Shown here in pieces: positions 55,086 through 63,055 of a stretch of DNA of 64,000 bases; the stretch's first letter is position 1, and each line of letters starts with the position of its first letter. The DNA comes from an uncultured Pelagibacteraceae bacterium. Lineage in GTDB: Bacteria; Pseudomonadota; Alphaproteobacteria; Pelagibacterales; Pelagibacteraceae. The notes below the pieces were generated by a model, which saw nothing but the letters and a program-made list of their open reading frames with translations, was not told the DNA's origin and made no database searches. The stretch spans positions 1 through 64,000 of the forward strand of contig CACOVP010000005.1 of the NCBI GenBank assembly GCA_902630665.1, given 5' to 3'. A program made the translations under genes and the position numbers.

Positions 55086-56942
55086 ATGGCAGAAAAACTA
55101 ATTACAAAATCTTTCGAAAGACTTTTGGACAAAGGGAAGCATCGTGGTTTCATTACTTACGAGGAATTAGGCAAGTCTCTTGGAAAAAGAAACAGTACAA
55201 ATGAAAATTTAGAGAGAGCATTTTTAATAATCGTTGATGAAAAAATTACACTTGTAGAAAAAAAATCACAATTTCAGTCTAATAAAAAGAAGGAAGTTGC
55301 ATCTTCTAGCGAAGAGAAAACATCTGATAAAAGCGATGATCCAATTAGAATGTATCTCAGAGAAATGGGGGGTGTTGAATTACTTTCAAGAGAGGGCGAA
55401 ATAGCAATTGCTAAAAGAATTGAGGCAGGTAAAGACGTTATGATTAATGCTTTGACTCAAAGTCCAATTGTAGGAAAAAAAATAAATGAATGGAAAGAAC
55501 AAATCGAAACACAACAACTTTTAGTAAGAGATATTATAGATATTGACTCAACGTATGAAGATTTTGAGGGGTTGGAAGATGAAGATGAATTAAAGATTAA
55601 AAAATCCAAACCGGAAAAAGAAAAACCAAATGATGAAAAAAAAGAAGAGGAAAATTCTCCTGTCGAAGAAGATGAATTTAATGTTTCTTTGGCAAAAATG
55701 GAAGAGGAAATAAAACCAAAAATAATTAATATTTTAATATCTCTAAGTAAAAATTATTCCAAACTAAAAAAATATCAGCTAGAAAAACTTGAGTGTATGC
55801 TAAATTCGAGAGAGCTCTCAGTTTCAAAAAATAAAAATTTTAAGAAAATTCAAGAAATTTTAGTAGACAATTTCAAAAACTTACAGCTCGCCCCTCATGT
55901 TGTAGAAGAACTGGTCCAATCACATTATAAAGAAAATAAAAAGATAGTCTCTTTAGAGGGTGTTTTATTAAGGTTAGCAATGGACAATAAAATTTCTCGT
56001 GAAGAATTTTTAAAATATTATGTTGGAAATGAGATTAATCCAAAATTTGAGAATTTTTTAAAAGAAAATAATTCTTGGAAAGCTTTTTTTAAAAAACATA
56101 AAAAAGATTTTTCAGAAATCAAAGACAGATTAGTGGAATTCAGTAAAAAAATTGGTTTATCAGTTGGAGAATTTAAGAAGCTAGTATCAAGGATACAGAA
56201 AGGTGAAAGAGAGTCACGAATTGCTAAGAAAGAAATGGTTGAGGCGAACCTGAGATTAGTAATATCAATAGCAAAAAAATATACAAACAGAGGACTCCAA
56301 TTTTTGGATTTGATTCAAGAAGGCAATATTGGGCTAATGAAAGCAGTTGATAAATTTGAATATAGAAGGGGTTATAAGTTTTCGACTTATGCAACATGGT
56401 GGATCCGACAAGCAATAACGCGTTCGATAGCTGACCAGGCAAGAACAATTAGAATTCCAGTTCACATGATTGAAACAATAAATAAAATAGTAAGAACTCA
56501 GAGACAGATTATGAGTGAGTTTGGAAGAGAGCCGACTCCTGAGGAGCTCTCAAAAAAGTTAGCAATGCCTTTAGAGAAAGTTAGAAAAGTTCTTAAGATA
56601 GCTAAAGAACCAGTTTCACTTGAAACACCAGTTGGTGATGAAGAAGATAGTAGTTTAGGTGATTTTATTGAGGATAAGAATGCTCTACAACCGCTTGATA
56701 CTGCCATCCAATCTAACTTGAGTGAGTCAACTACAAAAATATTAGCCTCATTAACTCCTAGAGAAGAAAGAGTTTTAAGAATGAGATTTGGAATAGGCAT
56801 GAATACAGATCACACATTAGAAGAGGTCGGACTTCAGTTTTCAGTCACTAGAGAACGAATAAGACAAATAGAGGCAAAAGCGTTAAGAAAACTTAAACAT
56901 CCAAGTAGATCAAAACAACTAAAAAGTTTTTTAGAAAAATAA
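55086..56942 (+). CDS. rpoD: RNA polymerase primary sigma factor
   Basis: Housekeeping sigma-70, 618 residues. Region 1.1 is at the N-terminus, region 1.2 is [20 protein letters not shown], the non-conserved insert (about residues 165-200) is a highly acidic/lysine run, region 2 includes [20 protein letters not shown] and [19 protein letters not shown], region 3 has [13 protein letters not shown], and region 4 is [15 protein letters not shown] and [20 protein letters not shown]. It closes the yqeY-dnaG-rpoD set; a tRNA follows 26 bases later. Confidence 0.98.
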   Translation: MAEKLITKSFERLLDKGKHRGFITYEELGKSLGKRNSTNENLERAFLIIVDEKITLVEKKSQFQSNKKKEVASSSEEKTSDKSDDPIRMYLREMGGVELLSREGEIAIAKRIEAGKDVMINALTQSPIVGKKINEWKEQIETQQLLVRDIIDIDSTYEDFEGLEDEDELKIKKSKPEKEKPNDEKKEEENSPVEEDEFNVSLAKMEEEIKPKIINILISLSKNYSKLKKYQLEKLECMLNSRELSVSKNKNFKKIQEILVDNFKNLQLAPHVVEELVQSHYKENKKIVSLEGVLLRLAMDNKISREEFLKYYVGNEINPKFENFLKENNSWKAFFKKHKKDFSEIKDRLVEFSKKIGLSVGEFKKLVSRIQKGERESRIAKKEMVEANLRLVISIAKKYTNRGLQFLDLIQEGNIGLMKAVDKFEYRRGYKFSTYATWWIRQAITRSIADQARTIRIPVHMIETINKIVRTQRQIMSEFGREPTPEELSKKLAMPLEKVRKVLKIAKEPVSLETPVGDEEDSSLGDFIEDKNALQPLDTAIQSNLSESTTKILASLTPREERVLRMRFGIGMNTDHTLEEVGLQFSVTRERIRQIEAKALRKLKHPSRSKQLKSFLEK

Positions 56943-56968
56943 TTATTGTGATATAAGTGAATGTTTTT

Positions 56969-57045
56969 GGGCCTGTAGCTCAGTTGGTTAGAGCAGTACA
57001 CTCATAATGTATTGGTCCCAGGTTCGAGTCCTGGCGGGCCCACCA
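56969..57045 (+). tRNA. tRNA with anticodon CAT (Ile2 or elongator Met)
   Basis: A 77-base cloverleaf: acceptor GGGCCTG with CGGGCCC, D-arm GCTCAGTTGGTTAGAGC, anticodon stem GTACA/TGTAT around CTCATAA, T-arm CCAGGTTCGAGTCCTGG, discriminator A and encoded CCA. Anticodon CAT fits either elongator Met or the Ile2 tRNA whose wobble C is changed to lysidine by TilS. It is not an initiator, because the anticodon stem lacks the three G-C pairs. The TTGGTC variable region resembles ileX-type tRNAs, which mildly favours Ile2. The mlaC stop on the other strand begins at the very next base. Confidence 0.93.
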
Positions 57046-57642
57046 TTAATTATTTAAAAATTCCTCTAATTTTGAAATTAATGAGTTAATATCGTTATTA
57101 TTCGAGCTTAATATTGAAGCAAATTCCTCTTTCTGGGTTCTTGCTAAACTAAGTCCTTCAACAATTAAGTCTCTTATGAGAGGTTTATCAGGATTTTTAG
57201 TATAAATTCTCCAATCAATTTTGATTTCTGGATTGCCATCTTCAGGTTTTATTTTAGAGTTGACTATAGTGTAATTTGAACTTTTTTGCTCTGACATAGT
57301 AACCTCAAATTTACTGTAAGAGTAATCTGTTAATCTTGAAGTAAGACTTTTAAGGAAATATTTTTCGAAAGTTTTCTGGTATTTATTAATGTCCTCTTTA
57401 TTAGATGATTTTCTTAGCTCGCCTAAAGTATATAATCCAAGAGCATTAATATCGACATTTTCTTTAGCAATTTCCTCAACATATTTTGATTTTTCCTCAT
57501 TTGTAATGGATTTGTCAGATAGTTTGTTTATTGCATCACTTACTAATTCAAGGACAAACTCTTTTGGATCCGAGCTATAAGAAAATGCAGCTCCATTAAA
57601 TATAACTAATATCAAAATTATGAAAATGTTAAGTCTTTTCAT
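57046..57642 (-). CDS. mlaC: MlaC/Ttg2D-family phospholipid-binding protein
   Basis: Periplasmic shuttle of the Mla lipid transport pathway, 198 residues. A signal peptide (LNIFIILILVIFNGAAFSY) precedes a MlaC domain: KEFVLELVSDAINKLSDK, NVDINALGLYTLGELRK, KYQKTFEKYFLKSLTSRL and the strand IKIDWRIYTKNPDKPLIRDL with LIVEGLSLARTQKEEFASIL. It lies 8 bases after mlaA. The MlaFEDB transporter genes are not in the window. Its stop codon directly abuts the tRNA gene. Confidence 0.9.
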   Translation of the reverse strand: MKRLNIFIILILVIFNGAAFSYSSDPKEFVLELVSDAINKLSDKSITNEEKSKYVEEIAKENVDINALGLYTLGELRKSSNKEDINKYQKTFEKYFLKSLTSRLTDYSYSKFEVTMSEQKSSNYTIVNSKIKPEDGNPEIKIDWRIYTKNPDKPLIRDLIVEGLSLARTQKEEFASILSSNNNDINSLISKLEEFLNN

Positions 57643-57650
57643 TTAAAATT

Positions 57651-58388
57651 CTATTTATCTAGATCCCAATCTTCTTGATCACTATCAGAGTTTCCAACTT
57701 TATTTTCTCTGCTTTGTAAGTATACACTTTTCATTGAAGAATATAAGTCTATAGAATTTTTTTCTAAGCTTTCAAAATTTGTTAAGTTATCCGACCTAAA
57801 ATCCACTGCAGTTGTCCCTTTCAAAGAATAATAGTCAATATTGTTACCAGAGATGCTTAGTAATTCTTTTTCTCTTATAGTTACGTAAGCAAAAGGATCA
57901 ACAAATGTATCTGCGAACATCCCTATGGAGTCTCGGATAGTTGTTGGTCCAAGTATAGGTAAAACATAATAACATCCTTGACCTATTCCATACGAACCAA
58001 GGGTCTGACCAACATCTTCTTTAAGAGGTTTTAATCCCAACTTCTCCGCTGGATTTAAAAATCCAAAAATTCCAACTGTTGAGTTTATAGCAAAACTGCC
58101 AAATGAATTTCCTAGTTCTTTAAAGTTTCCTTGCAAAATATTGTTTGGAATTGATAGTAAAGTTGAAATGTTAGAAGTAAAATTACTTGTACCTTTTTTT
58201 ATAGGGCTTGGAAGTTTGTTATATCCTTTTGCAATAGGTTCTAAAATTACATCGTCAAAAGCCATATTAAATTTAAAAACTGATCTACTTACACCTTCAA
58301 AACATTCATCTGTAGCGTTTGCACTAGAGATAGTTCCTAGGAAAAGAAGCGCAGAAAAAGTTATTGGTATGACTTTTTTTAAATACAT
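57651..58388 (-). CDS. mlaA: MlaA/VacJ-family outer-membrane lipid transport protein, no lipobox
   Basis: MlaA removes misplaced phospholipids from the outer leaflet of the outer membrane. The 245-residue protein has the VacJ core: NKLPSPIKKGTSNFTSNIST, LLSIPNNILQGNFKELGNSF, FAINSTVGIFGFLNPAEKLG, EDVGQTLGSYGIGQGCYYVL and ILGPTTIRDSIGMFAD. The N-terminus (VIPITFSALLFLGTISSANA) looks like a signal peptidase I signal; I see no lipobox cysteine, so it may not be lipidated. The C-terminus is acidic (SDSDQEDWDLDK). It is followed by mlaC. Confidence 0.9.
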   Translation of the reverse strand: MYLKKVIPITFSALLFLGTISSANATDECFEGVSRSVFKFNMAFDDVILEPIAKGYNKLPSPIKKGTSNFTSNISTLLSIPNNILQGNFKELGNSFGSFAINSTVGIFGFLNPAEKLGLKPLKEDVGQTLGSYGIGQGCYYVLPILGPTTIRDSIGMFADTFVDPFAYVTIREKELLSISGNNIDYYSLKGTTAVDFRSDNLTNFESLEKNSIDLYSSMKSVYLQSRENKVGNSDSDQEDWDLDK

Positions 58389-58394
58389 TATATA

Positions 58395-58438
58395 ATGCTA
58401 TATATATAATTTTATTCTATATGCTATATAAAATTTTA
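58395..58438. repeat. Imperfect direct repeat upstream of mlaA
   Basis: ATGCTATATATATAATTTTA (from 58395) and ATGCTATATAAAATTTTA (from 58421) repeat at a 26-base distance in the 97-base divergent gap between mlaA and the amidase gene. The copies differ by a two-base indel. The region is almost all A and T, so this could be a regulator site or just low complexity. Confidence 0.3.
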
Positions 58439-58485
58439 CTCAAAAAATTTGTTTATATGATTTTTAGCGTAATTTTATTAATTTT

Positions 58486-59199
58486 ATGAAAATATCAATT
58501 GATTTATCTCCTAATTTTTCAAAAAAAAAGAGAAAAGCCGCAGAAATTAAATTTGTAATAATCCATTATACTGGAATGCAATCTGAAATTGAATCAATAA
58601 TTAGATTAAAGAGCAAAAAATACAAAGTCAGTTCACATTATATAATCAATAGAAAGGGAGAAGTAACTCAACTTGTAGAAGATTTACATATTGCTTGGCA
58701 TGCAGGTAAATCAAAATGGAAAGGTTTTAAAGATTTAAATAAAGATTCTATAGGTATAGAATTAGTCAACAAAGGTCATAAGTTTGGCTACCAAAAATTT
58801 ACAAATTTTCAAATTAAAAGTCTGGTTAAATTATGTAAAAAATTAAAAAAAAAATACAATATAAGTCGTAAGAATTTTCTTGGCCATTCTGATATTGCCC
58901 CGTTAAGAAAAAATGATCCTGGTGAAAAATTCCCGTGGCAAAAACTTAGTAATCATAATTTAGGTAATTGGTACCAACTAAAAAATATTAATACAAATTT
59001 AATCAAAAAAGGGACCTCACATTTTTTTTTTAGCAATCTACATAAAATTGGATATAGGTACTTTAAAATTTATAAAAGAACTAAAACTGATAAAACTATA
59101 ATCGAGGCTTTCCAAAAAAAATACTTACCAAACAAAGTAACAGGTAAAATCGACCAGAAAACTCTGCAAATTTCTAGTTTTTTAGCTAATATTCGTTAA
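58486..59199 (+). CDS. N-acetylmuramoyl-L-alanine amidase, AmpD/AmiD type
   Basis: Zinc amidase of the Amidase_2 family that cuts the bond between MurNAc and the stem peptide. In 237 residues: first zinc His in FVIIHYTGMQSEIESII, substrate region SSHYIINRKGEVTQLVEDLH, AWHAGKSKWKG, and second His plus acid residues in FLGHSDIAPLRKNDPGEKFP. The C-terminus (IIEAFQKKYLPNKVTGKIDQ) is a peptidoglycan-binding domain as in AmiD. No signal peptide is seen, which would favour a cytosolic recycling role as for AmpD; the domain layout favours AmiD. rnpB follows. Confidence 0.89.
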   Translation: MKISIDLSPNFSKKKRKAAEIKFVIIHYTGMQSEIESIIRLKSKKYKVSSHYIINRKGEVTQLVEDLHIAWHAGKSKWKGFKDLNKDSIGIELVNKGHKFGYQKFTNFQIKSLVKLCKKLKKKYNISRKNFLGHSDIAPLRKNDPGEKFPWQKLSNHNLGNWYQLKNINTNLIKKGTSHFFFSNLHKIGYRYFKIYKRTKTDKTIIEAFQKKYLPNKVTGKIDQKTLQISSFLANIR

Positions 59200-59204
59200 T
59201 ACAC

Positions 59205-59233
59205 TTGAAAATCGACAAATATTTTACTATTAA
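59205..59233 (+). promoter_or_regulatory. Candidate promoter for RNase P RNA
   Basis: TTGAAA (59205-59210) and TATTAA (59228-59233) are 17 bases apart and would place transcription start close to 59240, where the RNA's paired 5' end begins. This agreement supports the prediction. It lies just after the amidase stop codon. Confidence 0.5.
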
Positions 59234-59237
59234 TGAT

Positions 59238-59596
59238 CTGCCAGATAATTGGACAGTCGCTAAAATTAAAACTTTTAGAGGAAAGTCCGGGCTCCATAAA
59301 GACACAGTGCCAGTTAACGGCTGGCGAAGGTGACTTCAGGGATAGTGCCACAGAAAATAAACCGCCTAATCAAGGCAAGGGTGAAACGGCGAGGTAAGAG
59401 CTCACCGGTTTTCTGGTAACAGAAAACGCACGGCAAACCCCACTGGGAGCAAGGTTAAATAGAGAGGACACTGCAATTTTGCAAAAAACTGTCTTTAGTT
59501 AGTCCTCTGGGTTAACCGCTTGAGCTTAAGTGCGAACTTAAGCCTAGAGAAATGACATCTTCAATGACAGAACCCGGCTTATAGATTATCTGGCGA
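59238..59596 (+). ncRNA. rnpB: RNase P RNA
   Basis: Catalytic RNA that trims the 5' leader of tRNA precursors. The strongly conserved 5' P4 block GAGGAAAGTCCGGGCTCC lies near 59278 and its partner ACAGAACCCGGCTTATAG near 59567. The 5' end GCCAGATAAT pairs with ATTATCTGGC at the 3' end to form helix P1, which sets the borders to within a few bases. GGTGAAACGGCGAGGTAAGAGC and CACGGCAAACCCC are other conserved parts of the specificity and P-domain. About 355 bases, with G+C visibly higher than neighbouring genes. No reading frame covers it. Confidence 0.96.
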
Positions 59597-59646
59597 ATTC
59601 CTCATTTGTTGTTCTGCTTTTGTACTAAATCTCAAATATAAAGATA

Positions 59647-59674
59647 TTGACTATTTTTTAAAAACCCATACTAT
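59647..59674 (+). promoter_or_regulatory. Candidate sigma-70 promoter of mraZ-ftsZ cluster
   Basis: TTGACT (59647-59652) followed after 16 bases by TACTAT (59669-59674) forms a good sigma-70 promoter. Its -10 element is overlapped by the CCCA repeats of the MraZ box, so MraZ binding would compete with polymerase. Predicted leader about 60 bases. Confidence 0.5.
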
Positions 59675-59689
59675 CCCAAATAATCCCAT
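59665..59689 (-). promoter_or_regulatory. MraZ box: three TGGGN repeats at 10-base spacing
   Basis: On the plus strand CCCAT, CCCAA and CCCAT begin at 59665, 59675 and 59685, exactly 10 bases apart; on the minus strand they read TGGGN-N5-TGGGN-N5-TGGG. This is the known MraZ operator layout (TGGGN repeats with five-base spacers). It lies about 50 bases upstream of mraZ and over the -10 element, which suggests autorepression of the whole division cluster. The orientation relative to mraZ is reverse. Confidence 0.7.
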
Positions 59690-59739
59690 AATGGAGGGTG
59701 ATTTGAAAATTTTAATAATTAAAAGGCACCAATATAACG

Positions 59740-60204
59740 ATGTTTTTATCAAACTACGAAAACAAAATAGACAAGAAAGGTCGGGTCTCAGTGCCAGCTA
59801 CTTTTAGAGCGTACTTAAATTCTATGGGGTATAATGGATTTATTAGCTATCCATCATTTAGTCATTTTGCATTGGAAGGTTGTTCTCAAGATAGAATTGA
59901 AAAATTATCAAATACAATTGACTCATTAAATCCATTCGAGGAAAAAAGAGACTTTTTTGCTACATCAGTTTTGTCAGAAAGTGAAAACTTACAATTTGAT
60001 ACTGAAGGCAGAGTATCAATTTCAGAGAAATTACTCAATCATGCAAAAATAAGTAATAATATTTTATTTGTTGGCTTAGGCAAAACTTTTCAAATTTGGG
60101 AACCAAAAAATTTTGAAAAATTCAAAATATTTGCAAGAAAAAAAGCCTTTCAAAATAGATCAAACTTAAAATGGGAAAACAAACAGAAAGGAGAGATATC
60201 ATGA
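59740..60204 (+). CDS. mraZ: Transcriptional regulator MraZ
   Basis: DNA-binding protein that controls the division and cell-wall cluster. The 154-residue length is normal, and the two family DXXXR signatures are visible: KIDKKGRVSVPATFRAYL in the first half and FDTEGRVSISEKLLNHA in the second. It binds TGGGN repeats, and a three-repeat box lies just upstream. Its stop overlaps the ftsZ start as ATGA, and its last codons carry the strong ftsZ ribosome site, so FtsZ synthesis is tied to mraZ translation. Confidence 0.95.
   Translation: MFLSNYENKIDKKGRVSVPATFRAYLNSMGYNGFISYPSFSHFALEGCSQDRIEKLSNTIDSLNPFEEKRDFFATSVLSESENLQFDTEGRVSISEKLLNHAKISNNILFVGLGKTFQIWEPKNFEKFKIFARKKAFQNRSNLKWENKQKGEIS
60187..60193 (+). 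promoter_or_regulatory. Strong Shine-Dalgarno of ftsZ
   Basis: AAAGGAG lies 7 bases before ATG 60201, inside the 3' end of mraZ. It is the strongest ribosome site I noticed in this part of the window and decides the ftsZ start over the upstream ATG at 60171. Confidence 0.8.
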
Positions 60205-61694
60205 GTATAAATGTTGGAGGGGGTGAGCTAAGAGAATTGAAACCAAGAATATTAGTAATAGGAGTAGGTGGCGCTGGTGGAAACGCTATAAATGCCATGA
60301 TAGATGCAGGCATGCAAGGAGTAGAGTTTGTTGCAGTCAATACTGACGCTCAAGATTTGAAGATGAGTAAAGCAGATGCAAAGATACAAATAGGAATGAA
60401 TTTGACTAAAGGACTTGGAGCTGGAGCAAAACATGACATTGGTCAAGCAGCTGCTGATGAGTCAATAAATGAAATCGTGAATTATATTCAAGGAAGTAAC
60501 ATGGTTTTTATAGCTTCGGGCATGGGCGGAGGCACAGGAACTGGAGCTTCACATGTAATAGCAAGAGCTGCAAGAGAAATGAATATTTTGACTGTTGGTG
60601 TTACAACGCTTCCTTTCGCATATGAGGGCCCTAAAAGAATGCGAAGAGCTGTTGCTGGCCTTGAGGAATTGAAAAAACATTTAGATACTACGATTGTAGT
60701 ACCTAATCAAAATCTTTTTAAAATAGCAAATGAGTCTACTGGATTTGAGGAGTCCTTTAACTTATCTAATGAAGTTTTGAAACATGGTGTTCAAAGCATT
60801 ACAGATTTAATGGTGAGACCTGGCATGATTAATTTAGACTTCGCTGATGTCGAAACAGTGATGAGTTCAAGTGGAAAAGCTATGATGGGTACCGGAGAAG
60901 CTGAAGGAGAAAATAGAGCAATAGTGGCTACGGAACTTGCCTTGAACAACCCGCTGATTGACGAATACACTTTACAAGGTGCAAAAGGGCTCCTAGTTAA
61001 TATAACAGGGAGTAGTGACCTTAAACTTTTTGAAGTAGATGCAGCTGTAAATAAAATTAGGGCAGAGGTCGACCCAGAGGCTGAACTAATCTTTGGTGCA
61101 ATAAAGGATGAAAATATGAATGGTAAAATAAGAGTTTCAATAGTCGCTACCGCATTGTATGGCTCAGAAACAAAACCTTACTTGAACCTAGTTAATAATA
61201 ATTCAAACGGAACTCCTACAACTAAAACTTTTTCTCAATCAGAAAGTTTGTTCAATACAAATCATATCGAAAAAAATATTGTTAATTCGATTGATGGAGC
61301 TACCGCTTTAAAACTTGATGAAAGTTATGAAATCAAAAATAGCGAAGAACAAAGCGAATTGATTGATAGCTTTGAAAATAATGAAGAAAATCAAATCAAT
61401 ATTGATTTAAAAAATAATAAAAACAATAGCGAGGAAATCCCAACAGGCGTATCAATTGAAAGCGCTTCTTATATGGAGCAAAATAGAGAAAATGTTAACG
61501 AAAACAACCCTATAATTGATAAAGAAAAAGTAGAAGAAGAATTTACCCCAAAACTTTTTTCAGATGATCAAGGTCTAGATGCTGGTAAAACAAATACCTC
61601 TAAAGATGAAAATGAAACACAACAATTATTTGATCAAAATGAGGAGGAAGAAGATTTTGAAATTCCTGCATTTTTAAGAAGACAAAAGTTTTAA
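60201..61694 (+). CDS. ftsZ: Cell division protein FtsZ
   Basis: Tubulin-like GTPase that forms the Z ring. The track starts at 60171; ATG 60201 is preferred because of the AAAGGAG site and the protein start MSINVGGGELRELKPRILVI. GTP motifs: GVGGAGGNAINAM, AVNTDAQDL, tubulin signature GMGGGTGTGASHVIA and the T7 loop MINLDFADVETVMSS. After the GTPase core (about residue 315) comes a charged, asparagine-rich linker of about 165 residues and the C-terminal peptide FEIPAFLRRQKF that binds FtsA-type partners. It lies between mraZ and rsmH rather than after ftsA as in most bacteria. Confidence 0.97.
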   Translation: MSINVGGGELRELKPRILVIGVGGAGGNAINAMIDAGMQGVEFVAVNTDAQDLKMSKADAKIQIGMNLTKGLGAGAKHDIGQAAADESINEIVNYIQGSNMVFIASGMGGGTGTGASHVIARAAREMNILTVGVTTLPFAYEGPKRMRRAVAGLEELKKHLDTTIVVPNQNLFKIANESTGFEESFNLSNEVLKHGVQSITDLMVRPGMINLDFADVETVMSSSGKAMMGTGEAEGENRAIVATELALNNPLIDEYTLQGAKGLLVNITGSSDLKLFEVDAAVNKIRAEVDPEAELIFGAIKDENMNGKIRVSIVATALYGSETKPYLNLVNNNSNGTPTTKTFSQSESLFNTNHIEKNIVNSIDGATALKLDESYEIKNSEEQSELIDSFENNEENQINIDLKNNKNNSEEIPTGVSIESASYMEQNRENVNENNPIIDKEKVEEEFTPKLFSDDQGLDAGKTNTSKDENETQQLFDQNEEEEDFEIPAFLRRQKF

Positions 61695-61713
61695 ATGATA
61701 AAATTTGAAATTA

Positions 61714-62724
61714 ATGAAAACTCAAATATCATCACTGGAATACTCTCATTTTCCAGTGATGTTGAGTGAAGTTGTTCAAATTTCATCTCCAGAAAAAGGT
61801 GGTATTTTTGTTGACTGCACTTTTGGCGGCGGAAGTTACTCTAAAGCCTTACTCAAATTTCCAAAAACAAAAGTAATTGCAATAGATAGAGATCCAGCAG
61901 TGGTTGCGATTTCGAAAAAATTTGAAAAAGTATACAAGAACAGATTTCAATTTTATCAATCAAAATTTAGCCAAATAGACAAATTTCTAAAAAAAGATAT
62001 TGATGTAGCAATATTTGATCTTGGATTGTCATCAATACAACTCAATAATTTTAAAAGAGGTTTTTCTTTTAAATCTAAAGGAGAAATAGATATGAATATG
62101 GGTCTTTCTAATTTTTCCGCTCAAGATGCAGTGAACAACTTAAGTGAAACTCAATTAAAATTAATAATCAAAATATTAGGTGAAGAAAAAGAAGCTTATA
62201 GCATTGCAAAAAACATTGTGCGGGCAAGATCAAAAAAAAAGATAACAAGAGTAGATGAACTTGTAAAAATTATAGAAAAAAGTAAAAGGAAAAATTTCTA
62301 CTCTAAAATACATCCAAGCACTAAAACTTTCCAAGCTTTAAGAATTTATGTTAATAAAGAAATAACTGAGCTTATAAATGGAATAGTTAAGGCAACTAAA
62401 TTACTCAAACCTGGAGGTAAGTTATTAATAGTTAGTTTCCATTCAATTGAAGATAAAATCATCAAATTTCTTTTTAGTAATTTCTCACAAAATAAATCTA
62501 AGCCTTCCAGATATTTTCCTGAGGACAACAGTGAAAATTTAATTTTGTTCGAAAAATACACAAATAAAGTAATTAGACCTTCAAAAAAAGAAATAAAAAA
62601 AAATAATCCATCACGATCTGCAAAGTTGAGATACGCTATTCGAAGTAAAAATGAATTTATTTTTCCTAATAATTTAATAAAAAAATTTAGCAGGTATTTG
62701 GATATTGAGGCAATATATGTATAA
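61714..62724 (+). CDS. rsmH: 16S rRNA (cytosine(1402)-N4)-methyltransferase
   Basis: Methylates C1402 in the ribosomal decoding centre (formerly MraW). The track starts at a TTG at 61705; ATG 61714 gives MKTQISSLEYSHFPVMLSEV, with HFPVML the usual first motif, and about 336 residues. SAM site FVDCTFGGGSYSKALL, VAIFDLGLSSIQLNNFKRGF, RIYVNKEITELINGI and LLIVSFHSIEDKIIKF are conserved. It follows ftsZ after 19 bases and overlaps ftsL by eight. Confidence 0.95.
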   Translation: MKTQISSLEYSHFPVMLSEVVQISSPEKGGIFVDCTFGGGSYSKALLKFPKTKVIAIDRDPAVVAISKKFEKVYKNRFQFYQSKFSQIDKFLKKDIDVAIFDLGLSSIQLNNFKRGFSFKSKGEIDMNMGLSNFSAQDAVNNLSETQLKLIIKILGEEKEAYSIAKNIVRARSKKKITRVDELVKIIEKSKRKNFYSKIHPSTKTFQALRIYVNKEITELINGIVKATKLLKPGGKLLIVSFHSIEDKIIKFLFSNFSQNKSKPSRYFPEDNSENLILFEKYTNKVIRPSKKEIKKNNPSRSAKLRYAIRSKNEFIFPNNLIKKFSRYLDIEAIYV

Positions 62725-63055
62725 ATTTAAACTTTGTATTTCAATTATATTTTTTTCATTATTATTAGTTGGAACTTCAATTATTAAGAATGAAACTAGA
62801 GATCTTGAAAAAAAAATAGACAATTTGAATGAGCGCATTGTTTCAAAAGAAAAAGATTTAAATGAGACACAATTAGATTTTTTTTATTTAACCTCGCCTT
62901 ACGTCCTCGAACAAAGAATTCAGAATTTGGATATAAATATATATATCCCAATGAAACACTCAAATATATTCTTAAGTTTTTTAAGTTTCATAGATCTTCA
63001 AAATAAATTTGTAATTCAAGAAATTCAAAATGAGAAAAAAATACAAAAAAGATAA
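62717..63055 (+). CDS. ftsL: Cell division protein FtsL
   Basis: Short bitopic division protein, about 112 residues from ATG 62717 (the track uses TTG 62705). Layout is typical: short cytoplasmic end MYKFK, one helix (LCISIIFFSLLLVGTSI), then a coiled coil NETRDLEKKIDNLNERIVSK with ending LTSPYVLEQRIQNLD, which fits the FtsL/DivIC region LxxPxRIExxA. Identity rests mainly on position between rsmH and ftsI plus this topology. It overlaps both neighbours (8 and 26 bases). Confidence 0.83.
   Translation: MYKFKLCISIIFFSLLLVGTSIIKNETRDLEKKIDNLNERIVSKEKDLNETQLDFFYLTSPYVLEQRIQNLDINIYIPMKHSNIFLSFLSFIDLQNKFVIQEIQNEKKIQKR

Larger units (their letters stand above)
59597..59739 (+). other. Spacer between rnpB and mraZ (promoter region of the division cluster)
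   Basis: The 140-base gap contains no gene. It holds the promoter and MraZ box described separately, then a purine run ATGGAGGGTG at about 59691 and AAAAGGCACC about 15 bases before the mraZ ATG, which could act as a ribosome site. No clear terminator hairpin for rnpB was found. Confidence 0.6.

Noticed and set aside
60122-60446. Minus-strand ORFs over the mraZ/ftsZ junction
   Set aside because: Both are shadows of ftsZ, which has strong motif support.
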